From Anisodus tanguticus (taxonomy: Eukaryota; Streptophyta; Magnoliopsida; Solanales; Solanaceae), in contig CM067549.1 of the NCBI GenBank assembly GCA_034509755.1, positions 48,757,052-48,821,051 on the forward strand: a DNA stretch of 64,000 bases, in the 5' to 3' direction. Shown here piece by piece: positions 47,779-58,908 of this stretch. A program made the translations under genes and the position numbers. A model generated the notes under the pieces. That model worked only from the letters and a program-made list of their open reading frames with translations. It had not been told where the DNA came from and did no database searches. Position 1 is the stretch's first letter; the number at the start of each line of letters is the position of its first letter.

Positions 47779-48027
47779 TATTAACGAATATTCTCAGAAT
47801 ATTCTTCGTATATTTTGTAATTATGATAGATGTATATTTAAGGTAACTTAAGATTTTAATTGTATTAGGAATCAACCTTTGTAAGGTAACTTAGGATTCT
47901 AATTGTATTAGGAATCAACCTTTGTAAGGTAAGTTAGGATTCGTACCATATTATGAATCAACCTTGTACAACTATATATATTGTAAATAATGAAAGGAAT
48001 CTCTAAGAGAAATTATTTTATTTTTCA
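47779..48027 (+). repeat. 3' LTR of the copia element (249 bp)
   Basis: It is 43 bases longer than the 5' LTR, because the 43-bp unit starting AAGGTAACTTA is present twice in tandem. It ends ATTTTTCA before the target duplication GATAT. About fifteen substitutions separate the two LTRs by eye, mostly near the 3' end. Confidence 0.95.
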
Positions 48028-48628
48028 GATATCCACACACGTGTATGGGATTTAAACCTTTTTGAAGAAATTATTTTTTATTCTCCAAAATTTATTAACC
48101 TTACCCACACGTGTAATTCAGCCATGCAGCGCGTCCAAGCGCGTGGTGTAGTGACCTTCAGAAAGCGCCACCTCAACAGACCCCTCTTTTTCTCTTTGCT
48201 TGAGTTTGAAGCAAAAAGTATGTAGAAAATACACAGTTCTTTCTCACACACCTCAGCAAGAATAGAAAATTTAGTTTTGTAAATTTGAGTAAATTTTCTT
48301 GAATACCCGTTTGGGATAAAGTGGCTAATTCAACAAAATTTCCATCCATTTGACGTTATATGGGATGGTTATTTTATATATACTTGTTGAATGGTGACCC
48401 TTTTAAATTTACTTATCAATGCACATTTTTAGATGACTTGGATTGGATTTTTTTGCAGCGTATAAGTTATATGTACTGATAATGTAAAGAATATTTAAAT
48501 TATTAGTGTAAATTAATTGGTTATAACATGTAATTACACCATTTCCATGTTACAAGAGCACACTTGGTATGAAGAATATGTTTGTTGTAGGTCAATTTAA
48601 TCTTATTATATAAAATATTTATATAGCT

Positions 48629-48705
48629 TTAGATCGCTCACTTTATTCACAAGAGGATCCATGATTTTAGATCGCTCACTTTATTCACAAGAGGATCCAT
48701 GATTT
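48629..48705 (+). repeat. Perfect 38-bp tandem duplication
   Basis: The phrase AGATCGCTCACTTTATTCAC with the bases following it to CCATGATTTT occurs at 48631 and again at 48669 with no difference seen. It must be young relative to the surrounding repeats. Confidence 0.95.
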
Positions 48706-48762
48706 GAAGTTTATGGAATCATACAGCTACCTCAAGTTAGTCATACATTAATAACTAGATTC

Positions 48763-48850
48763 AACAACAATAACATACACAACGTAATTTTATAAATGGG
48801 GTTTGGAGAGGATAAGATGTACACAGACCTTAACACTAGTTTTACAGTCA
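48763..48850 (-). mobile_element. TS-type SINE or RTE-LINE 3' tail
   Basis: Minus-strand order: AAGGTCTGTGTACATCTTAT, CCTCTCCAAACCCCATTTAT, then a tail of GTTGTTGAAT type. It corresponds to 2405-2535 and to the LINE tail at 15850-15955. Confidence 0.5.
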
Positions 48851-49721
48851 AATATTTATAAATATTTAGTAAATTCTTAATTTAATATATATAGATATGC
48901 AAGATCTAGATAAAAACTACTCGATTTGCGTGAACTGTAAGCGTGCCTCATTCGACACTAGATATGTTCATGAATATATTTTTGGCGCTAGTGTGTCTTG
49001 TTTTAATTTGTTCTTTTAGTATACATAATACACAAAATATGACTAATTAAATATATTTTTTATAATTAGTGTGAGTTTAATTCTCACGGTCTTCGTCTCC
49101 TCCTCTCATCCTTCAATGTACCAGGAACAAAGAATCAGTAAGAGACTAATAAGAGTAAAAAAAAGTATCAAGATGATAAGAAAACCAGATCATGTTCATG
49201 TTTTCATGTTTGCCTTGTGCATGAGATTGAGAGAAATTGTTTTCTTAAAGTTAAATTCATAGAAATGTAAAAATAACAATATTGATCTTTCCTTAGGAAT
49301 AAATTCAAGAGATGTTTAAGGAACTAATTAAAGTAAGAGTAATTCAATTATTATTTGACAGACAACAAAAGGTCTACGTTTATAGTACTCCAAAATGGAC
49401 CCACAATCTTATGTACTAAGCAAAAAATAAATAAATTGTCCCACCCTTATCCTTAGATTAAAACCAAAGAAAATTTCATCTGCCAGCTGGTGGTCAAGAT
49501 TAGTGTAATATACAAAGCCATTTCAAAATATACTAAAGTCTACTAGAAGACTAAGTTTAAGTTAAAAATAGAAAATTAAAAATAATATGTACGTGCAAAT
49601 TTACCCAACTTGTTTGTCAGATTCTTGAATATTTTGGTTAAATTTCAAAATTTCTGTTCACACATCCCAAATTTCATATCTCATTACTAATACTTGTAGT
49701 AGAAGACTAAGAACGAAAAGG

Positions 49722-49910
49722 GAGGCGGAACCAGAATTTGAATTTTATCAGTTTTAAATTCTAGGATATCAACATCAAATATTAATAATTGAGTTCTAAA
49801 TTTGATTTCGTACATATTTGATAAATTTCTTAATAAAAATATAGAATTAAAATTAAAATTATTGAGTTCGGGCGAACTCTTACGGTAACTTCTAGCACCG
49901 CTTTGGGTGA
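49722..49910 (+). mobile_element. MITE-like dispersed repeat
   Basis: It starts GGAGGCGGAACCAGAATTTG and continues through ATTGAGTTCTAAATTTGATT and GAGTTCGGGCGAACTC to GCACCGCTTT. It is the same family as 8535-8840. The GAGGCGGA start with a CCGC-type end suggests short terminal inverted repeats. Confidence 0.5.
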
Positions 49911-50289
49911 AACATAAGTATATAAGTGCAAATGTACCTAATTTGGTGGTGAAATTCTTGAGCGAGGTTTGAAATTTGAATTGACACTCCAGAAATTTTT
50001 TATCTCGATCCCAGTTTCTCTTAATTTCCATATCACAATCCCTATATTATTTCTTTCTTTTTTTACAATTTATTTTCATTTTGTACAAAAGTTCTTGAGA
50101 TAAAAAATTGATAACTTACTTCTTTGAACAAAAAAATAATAATCGAAGAATTGACCTAAATATCTACTCACCCAACCGTAAAAATAACTCACAAATGTCT
50201 AATGTTAGTATAACATATGCATAATCTATGTATACCGACTAGAAAAAATAAATAGTGGATCTGGCCGGCAATTTGTGCTAGATCACAAA

Positions 50290-50450
50290 AATATATGTCT
50301 ATAGGATCGCTCCACCCTTAATCAGAGGTTTCAGATTCGAGCCTAGGTTAAGGAAAAAATCATGGTAGGAAACGATTTCTCCTTTTACGTAACACAAATC
50401 TGAATAAATCAGGCTCCAATGAAAGTATTATACACCGGGGGTGGGGGTGG
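50290..50450 (+). mobile_element. SINE remnant
   Basis: GATCGCTCCACCCTTAATCA, GAGGTTTCAGATTCGAGCCT (box B-like), AGGAAACGATTTCTCCTTTT, AATCAGGCTCCAATGAAAGT, then ATACACCGGGGGTGGGG. It has the same layout as 33480-33660 with a better preserved 3' ACACCGG block. Confidence 0.65.
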
Positions 50451-51204
50451 GGGTTGGACCAAAAAAGTGAAGTTCATTATTTGCCTTGTTGTGCCTCTAC
50501 ACAAAATTGTTTCTTTAATTTGGGGATTAAAATGACAAATTATAGTGCAATATGTACATGCCAAAAGATTGCTAAAATACAACTAGATTTAAAGATCCTT
50601 CCAAATCCAAAAATAATTATTATTTGCGGCATTTATTAAAAAACAGAACTTAAAAGGTGGTTGAACATCTAATTGGCATATCAACTACCATGGAAATTAT
50701 TATATAGACATGCAAAATTATCATGGTACTAATATATTTGTTCAATAGCATAAAATAAGGATCTTGATTTATACTTTATATTTCACGAGTCACTTTCACG
50801 TAGAGAAAATGAAATATATTTTCCATCATGACAAATAATTTAAACTAACCGGTTATCTTATTTGTGCACACGAAGATCCAATAAACTAATTTATTACAAC
50901 ATATCTGAACTAATTTTTTTTTTTATTGCAAATTAGGATGGATGTTAATTAACGACAATGAGAATTTGGTAATTAATGACCCCAATTAATTAATCAAGTC
51001 CTAATTAATACTACTTGTCATAATGACCAGTTTGTGCATGGGTCATATGGTTGCCAAAACACACAACATTTTATTACAAGACATTAACTAACCCATGAAA
51101 CAACGTTAAAAGCCGCCATCTTTTTGTGGATCTAACAATTAACAAATATAAAAAGAAGAAATAAAATTGATTCATTTGTTTACTGATGTATAGTCCCCTA
51201 GCTA

Positions 51205-51475
51205 GGCCCATGACACGTATTGTCCGTTTTGGTCCAATAGACTTTGCGGAGTTGTTCTTTAGGCTATGCATCATCAAGGTCAAAAGTGTGCATTCCATGT
51301 GAACTAATTGCGCTATGTTTCACAAATCTCTTTTATCTCACACTCCGATGCGAGATTCGATTCACCTAAAGCGTAACATGCACCATTTTTTGAAAGATTA
51401 TCAGCTTATATAGAAGCCGCCAGTCCTTCTGTTCGGCTCCCCCACCCCTCCTTCATGGGCGTAACAATATATGTG
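51205..51475 (+). repeat. Third copy of the unidentified ~300-bp repeat
   Basis: GGCCCATGACACGTATTGTC, TTTTGGTCCAATAGACTTTG, CAAAAGTGTGCATTCCATGT, ATTGCGCTATG, CCTAAAGCGTAACATGCACC and TTCATGGGCGTAAC follow one another as in 31877-32180. A short inverted fragment with TCTATTGGACCAAAGCGAAC lies at 52369-52425. Confidence 0.55.
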
Positions 51476-52244
51476 TTAAAATATTAATAAACACGTACAA
51501 ATAATTTCTTTAGAAATTAAATCAAATGAGTTGTGGTATATCCTCAAACGCGAACCATAATATTGTCAAATTGTGAAGCCGCCTATGTACCAGTGTAGCT
51601 TAAAGTGTCATAATAAACAAGTTACTGATATCTTTCAAGTTATCATTTATAAGCTCTTATATGTTATTGCATGTAACTTAACTTCATGGCTTAAAAATAT
51701 TTACACTCTTTTTGTACTTTTATTAAATTTTGATAATTCAAAGGTCAATAGCTAGTAGAGACAAAAATGGGAAGTTACACTTGTTCCCTCATACACCAGC
51801 AAATATATCATGACTTAGCTGACTCGAATAGAAAATAATTGAACCGTTGAGTAAACGTACGTCGTTTACTTATTAGATTTCACAGTTATTTTTTTGACCA
51901 CTTGTTGTATTATGAACAAAAAATTCTTTGAATAATTAGTTTTCTTTTATATTGTTAGACAGTACTGTATATAGCACTTGAACCTTAGCAAATGACATGC
52001 TTTTTCATATATGTATCTACAAACTAGGTTGCACCTTGTCCAATGTAAAGAAACTAAAGCTGGTGGAAGCACATTAAAGATATATTTTGTGACGCCTATG
52101 ATGAAAAGTGGGTCAAAGAGAAAGACTAACCACTTTCTAGGTTGGCAAACTTCGGAATAAGGGGTGCTCGGGATATTTTAGGTGGATCTCACATTTCGAA
52201 ACATAAGAGGAAATTAAGAGTCCTCGTATTGCATCTCTCCTACG

Positions 52245-52250
<6 letters not shown>

Positions 52251-52290
<40 letters not shown>
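52251..52290. repeat. (AT)n microsatellite
   Basis: About 20 AT dinucleotides without interruption. The overlapping YIYIYI-reading frames on both strands are artefacts of it. Confidence 0.97.
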
Positions 52291-52292
<2 letters not shown>

Positions 52293-52598
52293 CATTGTTG
52301 ATTCACAATATGGTACACACCACTTTTGAACTCGATAATAGCATATATAGTCCAAGAAACAAATTCATGAAATCTATTGGACCAAAGCGAACCATGCATG
52401 TTACGTGGCTTGGTTCGTCATGACATATTTGCTACTACTAATTTGCATTAGTGCCCTTTTCCTAATAACAAATCTAGCTTGGCAATGATCTTCCTTGTGC
52501 TTTTCGTGCATGTAACAAATCCCATGATCTAGGACTAGACAGTGAGGGAGAAAACACACATTTATTTATTTAATTATATTTTCTAATACGCCTTTTAT

Positions 52599-52855
52599 TG
52601 TTAAAGATCAAGATCATGATAAGGATAAAGGATAATGACAAGGAGTAGGAGATTAGTATTAGTCGTGTACTACATGTATAGTGAAGAATATGTATTTCAT
52701 TATGTTTAGAGCTCTAAGTATTGGAAGCTATATACAAGTTGTATATTCGTGTATATCACTTCTGTATTTTGCTCCTATAAGTAGGACTTGCATGTACTCG
52801 ACTTCATAATCAATAATACCAAGTTTTCCTCCTTAACGTGCCTAAGAATTCTACA
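52599..52855 (+). repeat. 5' LTR of the second copia element
   Basis: Starts TGTTAAAGATCAAG and ends AATTCTACA, directly followed by the priming site TGGTATCAGAGC (52856-52867). A TATA-like CCTATAAGTAGG lies near 52775. A short segment (GAGGAGAGTAATT) present in the 3' LTR is missing here. Confidence 0.93.
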
Positions 52856-52867
52856 TGGTATCAGAGC
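52856..52867 (+). other. Primer binding site, initiator-Met tRNA type
   Basis: TGGTATCAGAGC is a perfect form of the common plant copia priming site. Confidence 0.9.
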
Positions 52868-53044
52868 TTTAGAGCTCTTCTCGCTGCTTAAGACTGTCAA
52901 GCATACATATTCCTCCCTCTAATCACAAAAATAGCCCAAACAACATTTTCTACCAACACCCTTTCAACCTCCTCACTACACCATCTCATTGCATCATGTT
53001 CCATTAAACTTAAGCCCACAAACTACCTAATATAGAGGACACAT

Positions 53045-53796
53045 ATGCTGCAACTTATTCAAGTGATGAGACTGACTTATCTCATCAAGGAAGTTGCAGT
53101 CACACCACCTACAAAGGCTACTGGAAAAGCTAATGAAACTAGTGACACTAGTGTTGAGAAGGTTGCTGAAAAGAGTAACAGTGAAGAAGATTGGGAAGAG
53201 AAGGATGTGCTATTTAGAAGTTGGATCTCAGGTACATTGACAGAAGAGAGCATGTACCTCATAGTATGTTGCTCTACTGCCAAGGAGATGTGGGAATGTT
53301 TGGAGGAAGCATACCTTCAGGTAACCAGGACAAGGAATTCCAACTTAAACAACAATTGCAAAATGTTAAGTTGGGAAGTAAGAAGATTGATGACTATATC
53401 AAGGAGTTCAAGGGCATATATGATAGACTTGCAGCCATACACAAGTTAGTTGATGAAGATAGCAAAGTGATCAACTTTGCTAGAGGACTAGGCCTCAAGT
53501 ACAATACTTTCATAACTGTCATGTTGGGTACGACACCTTATCCTACTCTAAATCAGTTTGTGAATGCACTCAGGGGTTTTGACATGAGGGAAGATGAGGA
53601 AGAAGTCTCTCAACAGAACTTCAACATGGCCTTCTCTGCAGAAAGAGGAAGAGGTAGAGGAAACTGCTCTTAGAGAGGTAGAGGAAACAACAACTTTAAT
53701 TCAAGAAAATGTTTCATGCTTGTTGGTCAAGGAAACAACAATCAAAGTAATCATCACACTCAAGGTGGAAACCAAAATAAAGGCAAGGATTTGTGT
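53045..53796 (+). pseudogene. Second copia gag, 5' part (broken)
   Basis: The frame 53045-53449 shows EEKDVLFRSWISGTLTEESM and CCSTAKEMWECLEEAYLQVT. After a one-base shift near 53310, the frame 53221-53673 continues as DKEFQLKQQLQNVKLGSKKI, DDYIKEFKGIYDRLAAIHKL and FARGLGLKYNTFITVML. A Gly/Arg/Asn-rich stretch (FSAERGRGRGN) leads to GKDLC at 53796, where the foreign sequence begins. The zinc knuckle continues at 58909. Confidence 0.85.
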
Positions 53797-53873
53797 TGAC
53801 ACTGAATTTTGTCTCATCTCTTTCGATTATTTACTTGTAATTTAAAATATTTTGACACCTCAAAACAATTTTA

Positions 53874-53879
<6 letters not shown>

Positions 53880-53935
<56 letters not shown>
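53880..53935. repeat. (AT)n-(AC)n compound microsatellite
   Basis: About 17 AT units followed by about 11 AC units, near the left end of the nested LTR. Confidence 0.95.
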
Positions 53936-54405
53936 TTCAAACATTAACAAATCATATGGGGGGACTCGCGAGGTCTATATACCACCCTCAATCATTTTCC
54001 TTCGGATTCCTTAGCCATTACTAGGCTCATAATACCTGTCTCTGTCCACTCGAGCTCATAATCAATGCATCACTTCGTCCGAAACTATTTTCCCTCAGAC
54101 CCACATATGTATTCTCAAAAATATAATGCATGGGATACCATACGAAGCATGAATATGACATGCACAACAACAAGAAGTTGAGATATGCAATAAAGACTCA
54201 GTCTTTCATCAACAAAATCCATAAAGATCCGATATTTAATCAATTTCACAGTAAGGTTACCATATTTAGCTTCTTTTCACCTTAACGAGTATTTAGGAGT
54301 GATGAGTATCACAGTATCATATAAGACATGCATATACACATAAAGACTGAAAGTGCGGGCTTTATACCCCAATCACAAATCCATTGGATCGTACTATCTT
54401 TCAGC

Positions 54406-55242
54406 TAGGGATGGCAACGGATCGGATCTGGACCGGATCCTACTAGATCCAGATCCAGATCCATTTTTCATACCTGAATCCAGATCCATCGGGTCCATAA
54501 AAATCATATCCAAATCTGGATCCATCGGATCCACCGGGTCCACGGATCGGATTTGGATCCACATGTAAAAAAAATTATCTTGGTAAGAATGTAACTTTGC
54601 TAAGAATTTTTTTTTAACTGACAAACAATTTTTACTTAGCTAATGGTTAATGTGTTTCAATTTTGAAATGTTCATATGAGATATTTTGTTCGTTGTCTCG
54701 TTTTGATATATTTTGTTCGTTGTCTCGTTTTGGTTGTGAGCTATTAATTGAAAATGTTGAACAATGACAATAGTTGTGGAAAATGCTGACTAGTATTTCC
54801 ACAATGCAGAACTTGCATGTGCTTGAAATCTTCACAAATGAAGTGAATATAATTTTAACTACTTGTCTATGGAGATGTTAGCCATTCACTAATATAACAT
54901 TGATTTTATTATCGAAGTTCCCTCTTTATTTTTTTGTTTTTTGAGTTAACGCGGGGATAAATTAAACTTGTTTTGAGAATTAAACTTGCAAGGATGTGCT
55001 TAGCAATTTTAAGAAAATACTTATAAAATTACATTCTAGGTTATGAATATATTTAATAAAAAATGGATCCACGGGTCGGATCTGGACCGGATACGGATCT
55101 CAAATACAAGATCCGGATCCAGATCCGATCTGTTAGAAATGGATCTGGGTCCGATCCGGATCCGTCGGGTCCAAATTTTGAAGATCCATATCCTATAAAA
55201 CGGATCTGGATCCACCGGATCCAGGATCCACTGCCATCTCTA
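54406..55242. mobile_element. Non-autonomous hAT element (837 bp)
   Basis: Left end TAGGGATGGCAACGGATCGG and reverse complement of the right end TAGAGATGGCAGTGGATCCT form terminal inverted repeats. CTTTCAGC stands on both sides (54398-54405 and 55243-55250), a perfect 8-base duplication as made by hAT transposases. Both subterminal regions are packed with GGATCC/GGATCTGG-type motifs in inverted order, and the middle is AT-rich without any transposase frame. The ORFs across the ends (for example 55053-55295 minus) only translate the repeats. Confidence 0.93.
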
Positions 55243-58200
55243 CTTTCAGCTAGTGCCCAAAGTATGACCATAACTAGACATTTTAAATGGCGCAAGTAGC
55301 CATTGTGGACACCTCATTTTGGCCATCCTTCTATCTTTAATTAATTTCACTATGCTTCTCAGTCTTGAAAATTCTCCAAAGTAATTTTTGAATATTTTCA
55401 CCAATTACCACATAATTTTGAAAATACTAGGTATTATGTTTTTATAATTAAAGTAACCAGAAAAATAATTTTAATATTCCGATGTCGATATTGATGATCG
55501 ATTTTCTCTTATAATATTTCACCAATTGCTAAATTAATCATTTTTTATTATATGAATATTCTATTTTTTCTCAAACTAAATACATATATTAAATCACTTG
55601 TATCGTAATCTATATATATATGCACTTTTAGAAATTAATTAGGACAAAGAAGCATATTTTAAATAATTAAAGTAGGAAAAGAATTAAGAGAATTATATTA
55701 GTTACAAATTGCTAATTCATCTGTTCATGAATTGGGCTATCAAATTCTCATCTCCTCCAAATCGTGGCCCAAAACTATAAAAACACCCAACTCGCATAAA
55801 TCAGCCCAACTACCTTAACCGACCCGGCCCATAACACCAATTAATTTCTAAACCAGCCAAATCCCTCATTCATTTTTTTCCAACCAAACGCAAAAACCTA
55901 ACCAGAACCAAACCAAACGACCCATCCCCTCACCGTCGCTACACCCTTTACCCACCGGATAAACACGCATCACCGACACCACTGCCACCACGTCCCCTCC
56001 ACCATCGATCTCTCGCATCACCCCATTCCTTTTTTCCCTCTTTTTCTTTAAATCACAGAGCTTTGAATAGCTCATTCGAGTCAAATCGTCCTGAAAATCG
56101 CAAAGCATGCATGATGCGTTGGATCTCTAGGACGAACCTTCAAGGACCCAGTGGATAAAAGCATTTATGTCCATCGAACCCAAAACAATGGCGGATTGCT
56201 TATGAATCTGAGTTTCAATGGCGTCCAAATGGTTATATTTCTCTCAAATCAGTCACAAAAAGGTGAGAGCTCACACCTTCCATCATTTCCCCTTTCTCAT
56301 CGATATCAGAAATCATCCGCCCTCCCCCCTTATTTTTTTAATTCGTAATTCAAATTACAATGCTTCTTGAATAAGTCGTGGAACCTTCAACTCTTAGCTA
56401 TAAATAAAGCCCTTTGGGTTGTTTTGAAAAAAATAAGAAAAGGGAAGAGTTTTTTTTTTTGGAACGGGGAGAAAATCCCTCTTTCTTACTATCTTCACAA
56501 AGTCTAAAAGGCTGAAATTCCCCTTTGAATAGATATTGGCTGTCAAAAAAAGCCTCTCTTTTACTCTCAGTTCTGGCTCGACAAAGCCACCAAGACACTT
56601 AAGCTATTGTTCTTCTTCAATCGCATAAACACAACTTCTCCGAGACGATTCAACGACAAGCCTCGGTACGCTGCCCGGAGAAGGTCAGTAAGATCGAATT
56701 CCTCTCATTTTCTCTTTTCATGTGCTTGTGTGTTTTATTCCTGATTTAGTATAAGGTAGCAGGTTACTGTGTTTGATATTTTAAACCTGTTTAGTTATGT
56801 TTTAAGTAGATAAATATGTAGGGGTATTTTGTTAAAGTAGTGCAATTCTGATTAATTAATGCAATTCATAATGCTTTACTTGTATGATTATGTGTGTAGT
56901 CATTCATGTTGAGAAATACTTTGTGATAGATGATATAGCTTTCTGATGTTTAGTTAACTAATTATTGTTAGTTGTTCTAGTAAGTTACCTGGTTCAATGT
57001 TCATGTGAACAAAATGAGGTTAATATATGCTTTGAAGGAACTCTGGATTGGTTAAATGTCCTCATGATACTTAGTTGATTATTGATGTCCAAACGTGTTG
57101 TGAGTTATGTGATCTGAACGCTGTCTCAATCTTTGTTTAATAGAGTTCATGATTAGTTAAAGTCTCATTTTGTTTAGAAGAGTTATGAAGTTAATTAGTT
57201 AGGTGTCATGTGATATATTGCTCTTCTAACCGATTGTTGATACCTAAATCTGTTATATTCGATTTTGGGCTCCTGTGATATGCATGTAGTTTAGTACTTG
57301 TTGATAGAAATCATGATACAGAGTCACCTGAGTTTCATTATATTTTAGTAGGACCGTGATATGATTAGTTGAGTACCATATGATCTTGACCTATTTAGTT
57401 GGTTATTCATGTCTGGATGTGTTATATTAATATTTAGATTTAAGTGATATTTTTAAGTGAAGCCTGTGGTGGAAATGACTAGTATGAAACTTGATTTTAC
57501 TTTAAGGGTTATGTCAAGCATAGTCGTGTCATGGGTGTTGTTTGCATTTTGATTTTTAACCTATCTGAATCTCATGCTAAGTAGTGACAAGAATCTAGCT
57601 ATACTATAAGTTGGAGTATGTGCGGGTATGAGCTGTTCATATGTCTTTCTGTGATTTAGGAGTAATATGATTTAGGTTTTTGCTTTGAATATGCACCAGC
57701 ATGCCTATAAATATGTATGTGAAACAATCTGAGTTGCTCAACCTGAGTCATGTGTGCTTGATAGTTTCTGAAAACCAACATATTAACTTTCATGAATTAT
57801 TTATTTACATTTTTCTTATGTATATATTTTCATGTTCCATCTACTGATCCTTTCCTTTTCTTTTGTTTACATGAAATGCATCGGGAGAAATGAATCGTCT
57901 CGTTATGAGACTCATCATGACTATTGTCAAAACGAAGACCTGCATCCACGTTCATTGCATTCTCCTGCCTCAGGATTTCTAAACAAATAGGACAAGATGA
58001 CCCTAGTCGCTACTTTTAATTCCTTAATCCCGCCATTTTTTATTTTTTTGTTGTAATTTAATTACTCAACTTTGTGCGATCATGGGAATACTTAGAATAA
58101 TTAGGCCTTGAATTGATAATTTAAAAGGGTAGTTTAAAATTGAAAATCCGCCGCTAGTTTATTTATTTTAGGCTCGTCATGCATATTTAAAACTTTCAAA

Positions 58201-58907
58201 ACAATTTGGTCATCCTTTATTCGCATTATTATTCATACAAATAAGGTTTCGTTTTATCTGATTTGCGATAAAAAATGACTTCCATATAAATCACTTCTTT
58301 TCATTACAAAACAATTCGCTTTTCTCCTTACTATGAATTGCCAAAATAGGTATTTTATGGACAATGCCATACAAATGCATGCTTTTATCCAAAAATCAAT
58401 TTTACATGTATTTTATAAGCAATGCCATGAAAATGCATACTTTTTCGGATTTTATGCCGGGGATTTATTTCTCATAATCGCAATCACCTTTGCAAGACTC
58501 CTCAAAAAGAAAAAATAAGTGATAAAAAATCTTTACGTTGTCAAAATGCATCTTTTAATTAACTACCTGTAACATCCTTTAATTAACTTACTTTTAAATA
58601 TGCATTTTTCCTTAGTATAATAAATAATCTAAGTTTGACCGGATAACCATAGTTAGCGGATCTTAAAGGATGCCTAACCACTTTTCTTTAGGATAATAAA
58701 GAATTCTTACCCTGAATCCCATAGATTAGCAGACCATTAATCGGAGTTCATTTTTGCGGCATTTAGTTAATATTTAGGTGTCCTAATTCACCATAGAATA
58801 ATTAGGTGGCGACTCCTTAAGCTTTAATTAGTTTAGGAATCACCAATACGTTACGACCATGTTGGATCCCTCTTCTTCGCGATGAGGGTTAAAAACGGAT
58901 GCGACAA
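55243..58907 (+). other. Remaining part of the nested LTR-like insert
   Basis: No coding gene is supported. A Pro/Thr-coding-looking patch at 55850-56040 is CCACC-rich low-complexity DNA. TATA and possible transcript start lie near 56399-56430. 56700-57850 is AT-rich, leader- or intron-like DNA. Near 58350-58445 a ~58-base unit with CAATGCCATACAAATGCAT / CAATGCCATGAAAATGCAT occurs twice. Confidence 0.5.
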
Positions 58908-58908
58908 T

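Larger units (their letters stand above)
43073..48027 (+). mobile_element. Ty1/copia retrotransposon, full length, inactive
   Basis: Two LTRs flank a primer binding site, gag, protease, integrase, reverse transcriptase, RNase H (copia order) and a polypurine tract. Identical target duplications GATAT stand at 43068-43072 and 48028-48032. The LTR ends are TATTA...TTTCA, the uncommon TA...CA class rather than TG...CA. Gag and pol are broken by stop codons and at least two shifts. The element sits about 1.3 kb upstream of the MYB start codon, in the opposite transcriptional direction. Confidence 0.95.
48033..52598. other. AT-rich intergenic DNA between the two copia elements
   Basis: No gene is supported. 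It contains a TS-type tail (48763-48850), a 38-bp tandem duplication (48629-48705), a MITE-like element (49722-49910), a SINE (50290-50450), a copy of the unidentified repeat (51205-51475) with an inverted fragment near 52369-52425, and (AT)n at 52251-52290. A GC-rich patch near 48110-48190 has no ORF. Confidence 0.55.
53797..58907 (+). mobile_element. Probable Ogre/Tat-type solo LTR (5.1 kb) nested in the copia gag
   Basis: The copia gag stops homology at 53796 and resumes at about 58908. Identical TGTGT copies (53792-53796 and 58908-58912) flank the insert, a 5-base target duplication. The insert starts TGACACTGAATTTTG and ends GGATGCGACAA, close to TG...CA. It contains no gag or pol. A TATA box (CTATAAATAAAG) occurs near 56399, as expected for an LTR promoter, followed by a splice-donor-like AGAAGGTCAGTAAG near 56680. 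The ending block GGTGGCGACTCC with CCCTCTTCTTCGCGATGAGGG is what I associate with Ogre-like LTRs. After removing the hAT insert it is about 4.3 kb. A different class of insertion cannot be excluded. Confidence 0.6.

Noticed and set aside
55866..56108. Minus-strand 80-aa ORF and CCACC-rich patch as a gene
   Set aside because: Low-complexity DNA inside the LTR-like insert; no domain and no matching frame continuation.
55640..56640. tRNA or rRNA genes
   Set aside because: I scanned for box A/box B pairs and rRNA-like blocks by eye. Only SINE-type box B relics were found elsewhere in the window, none folding convincingly as a tRNA. A covariance search would be needed to exclude one fully.
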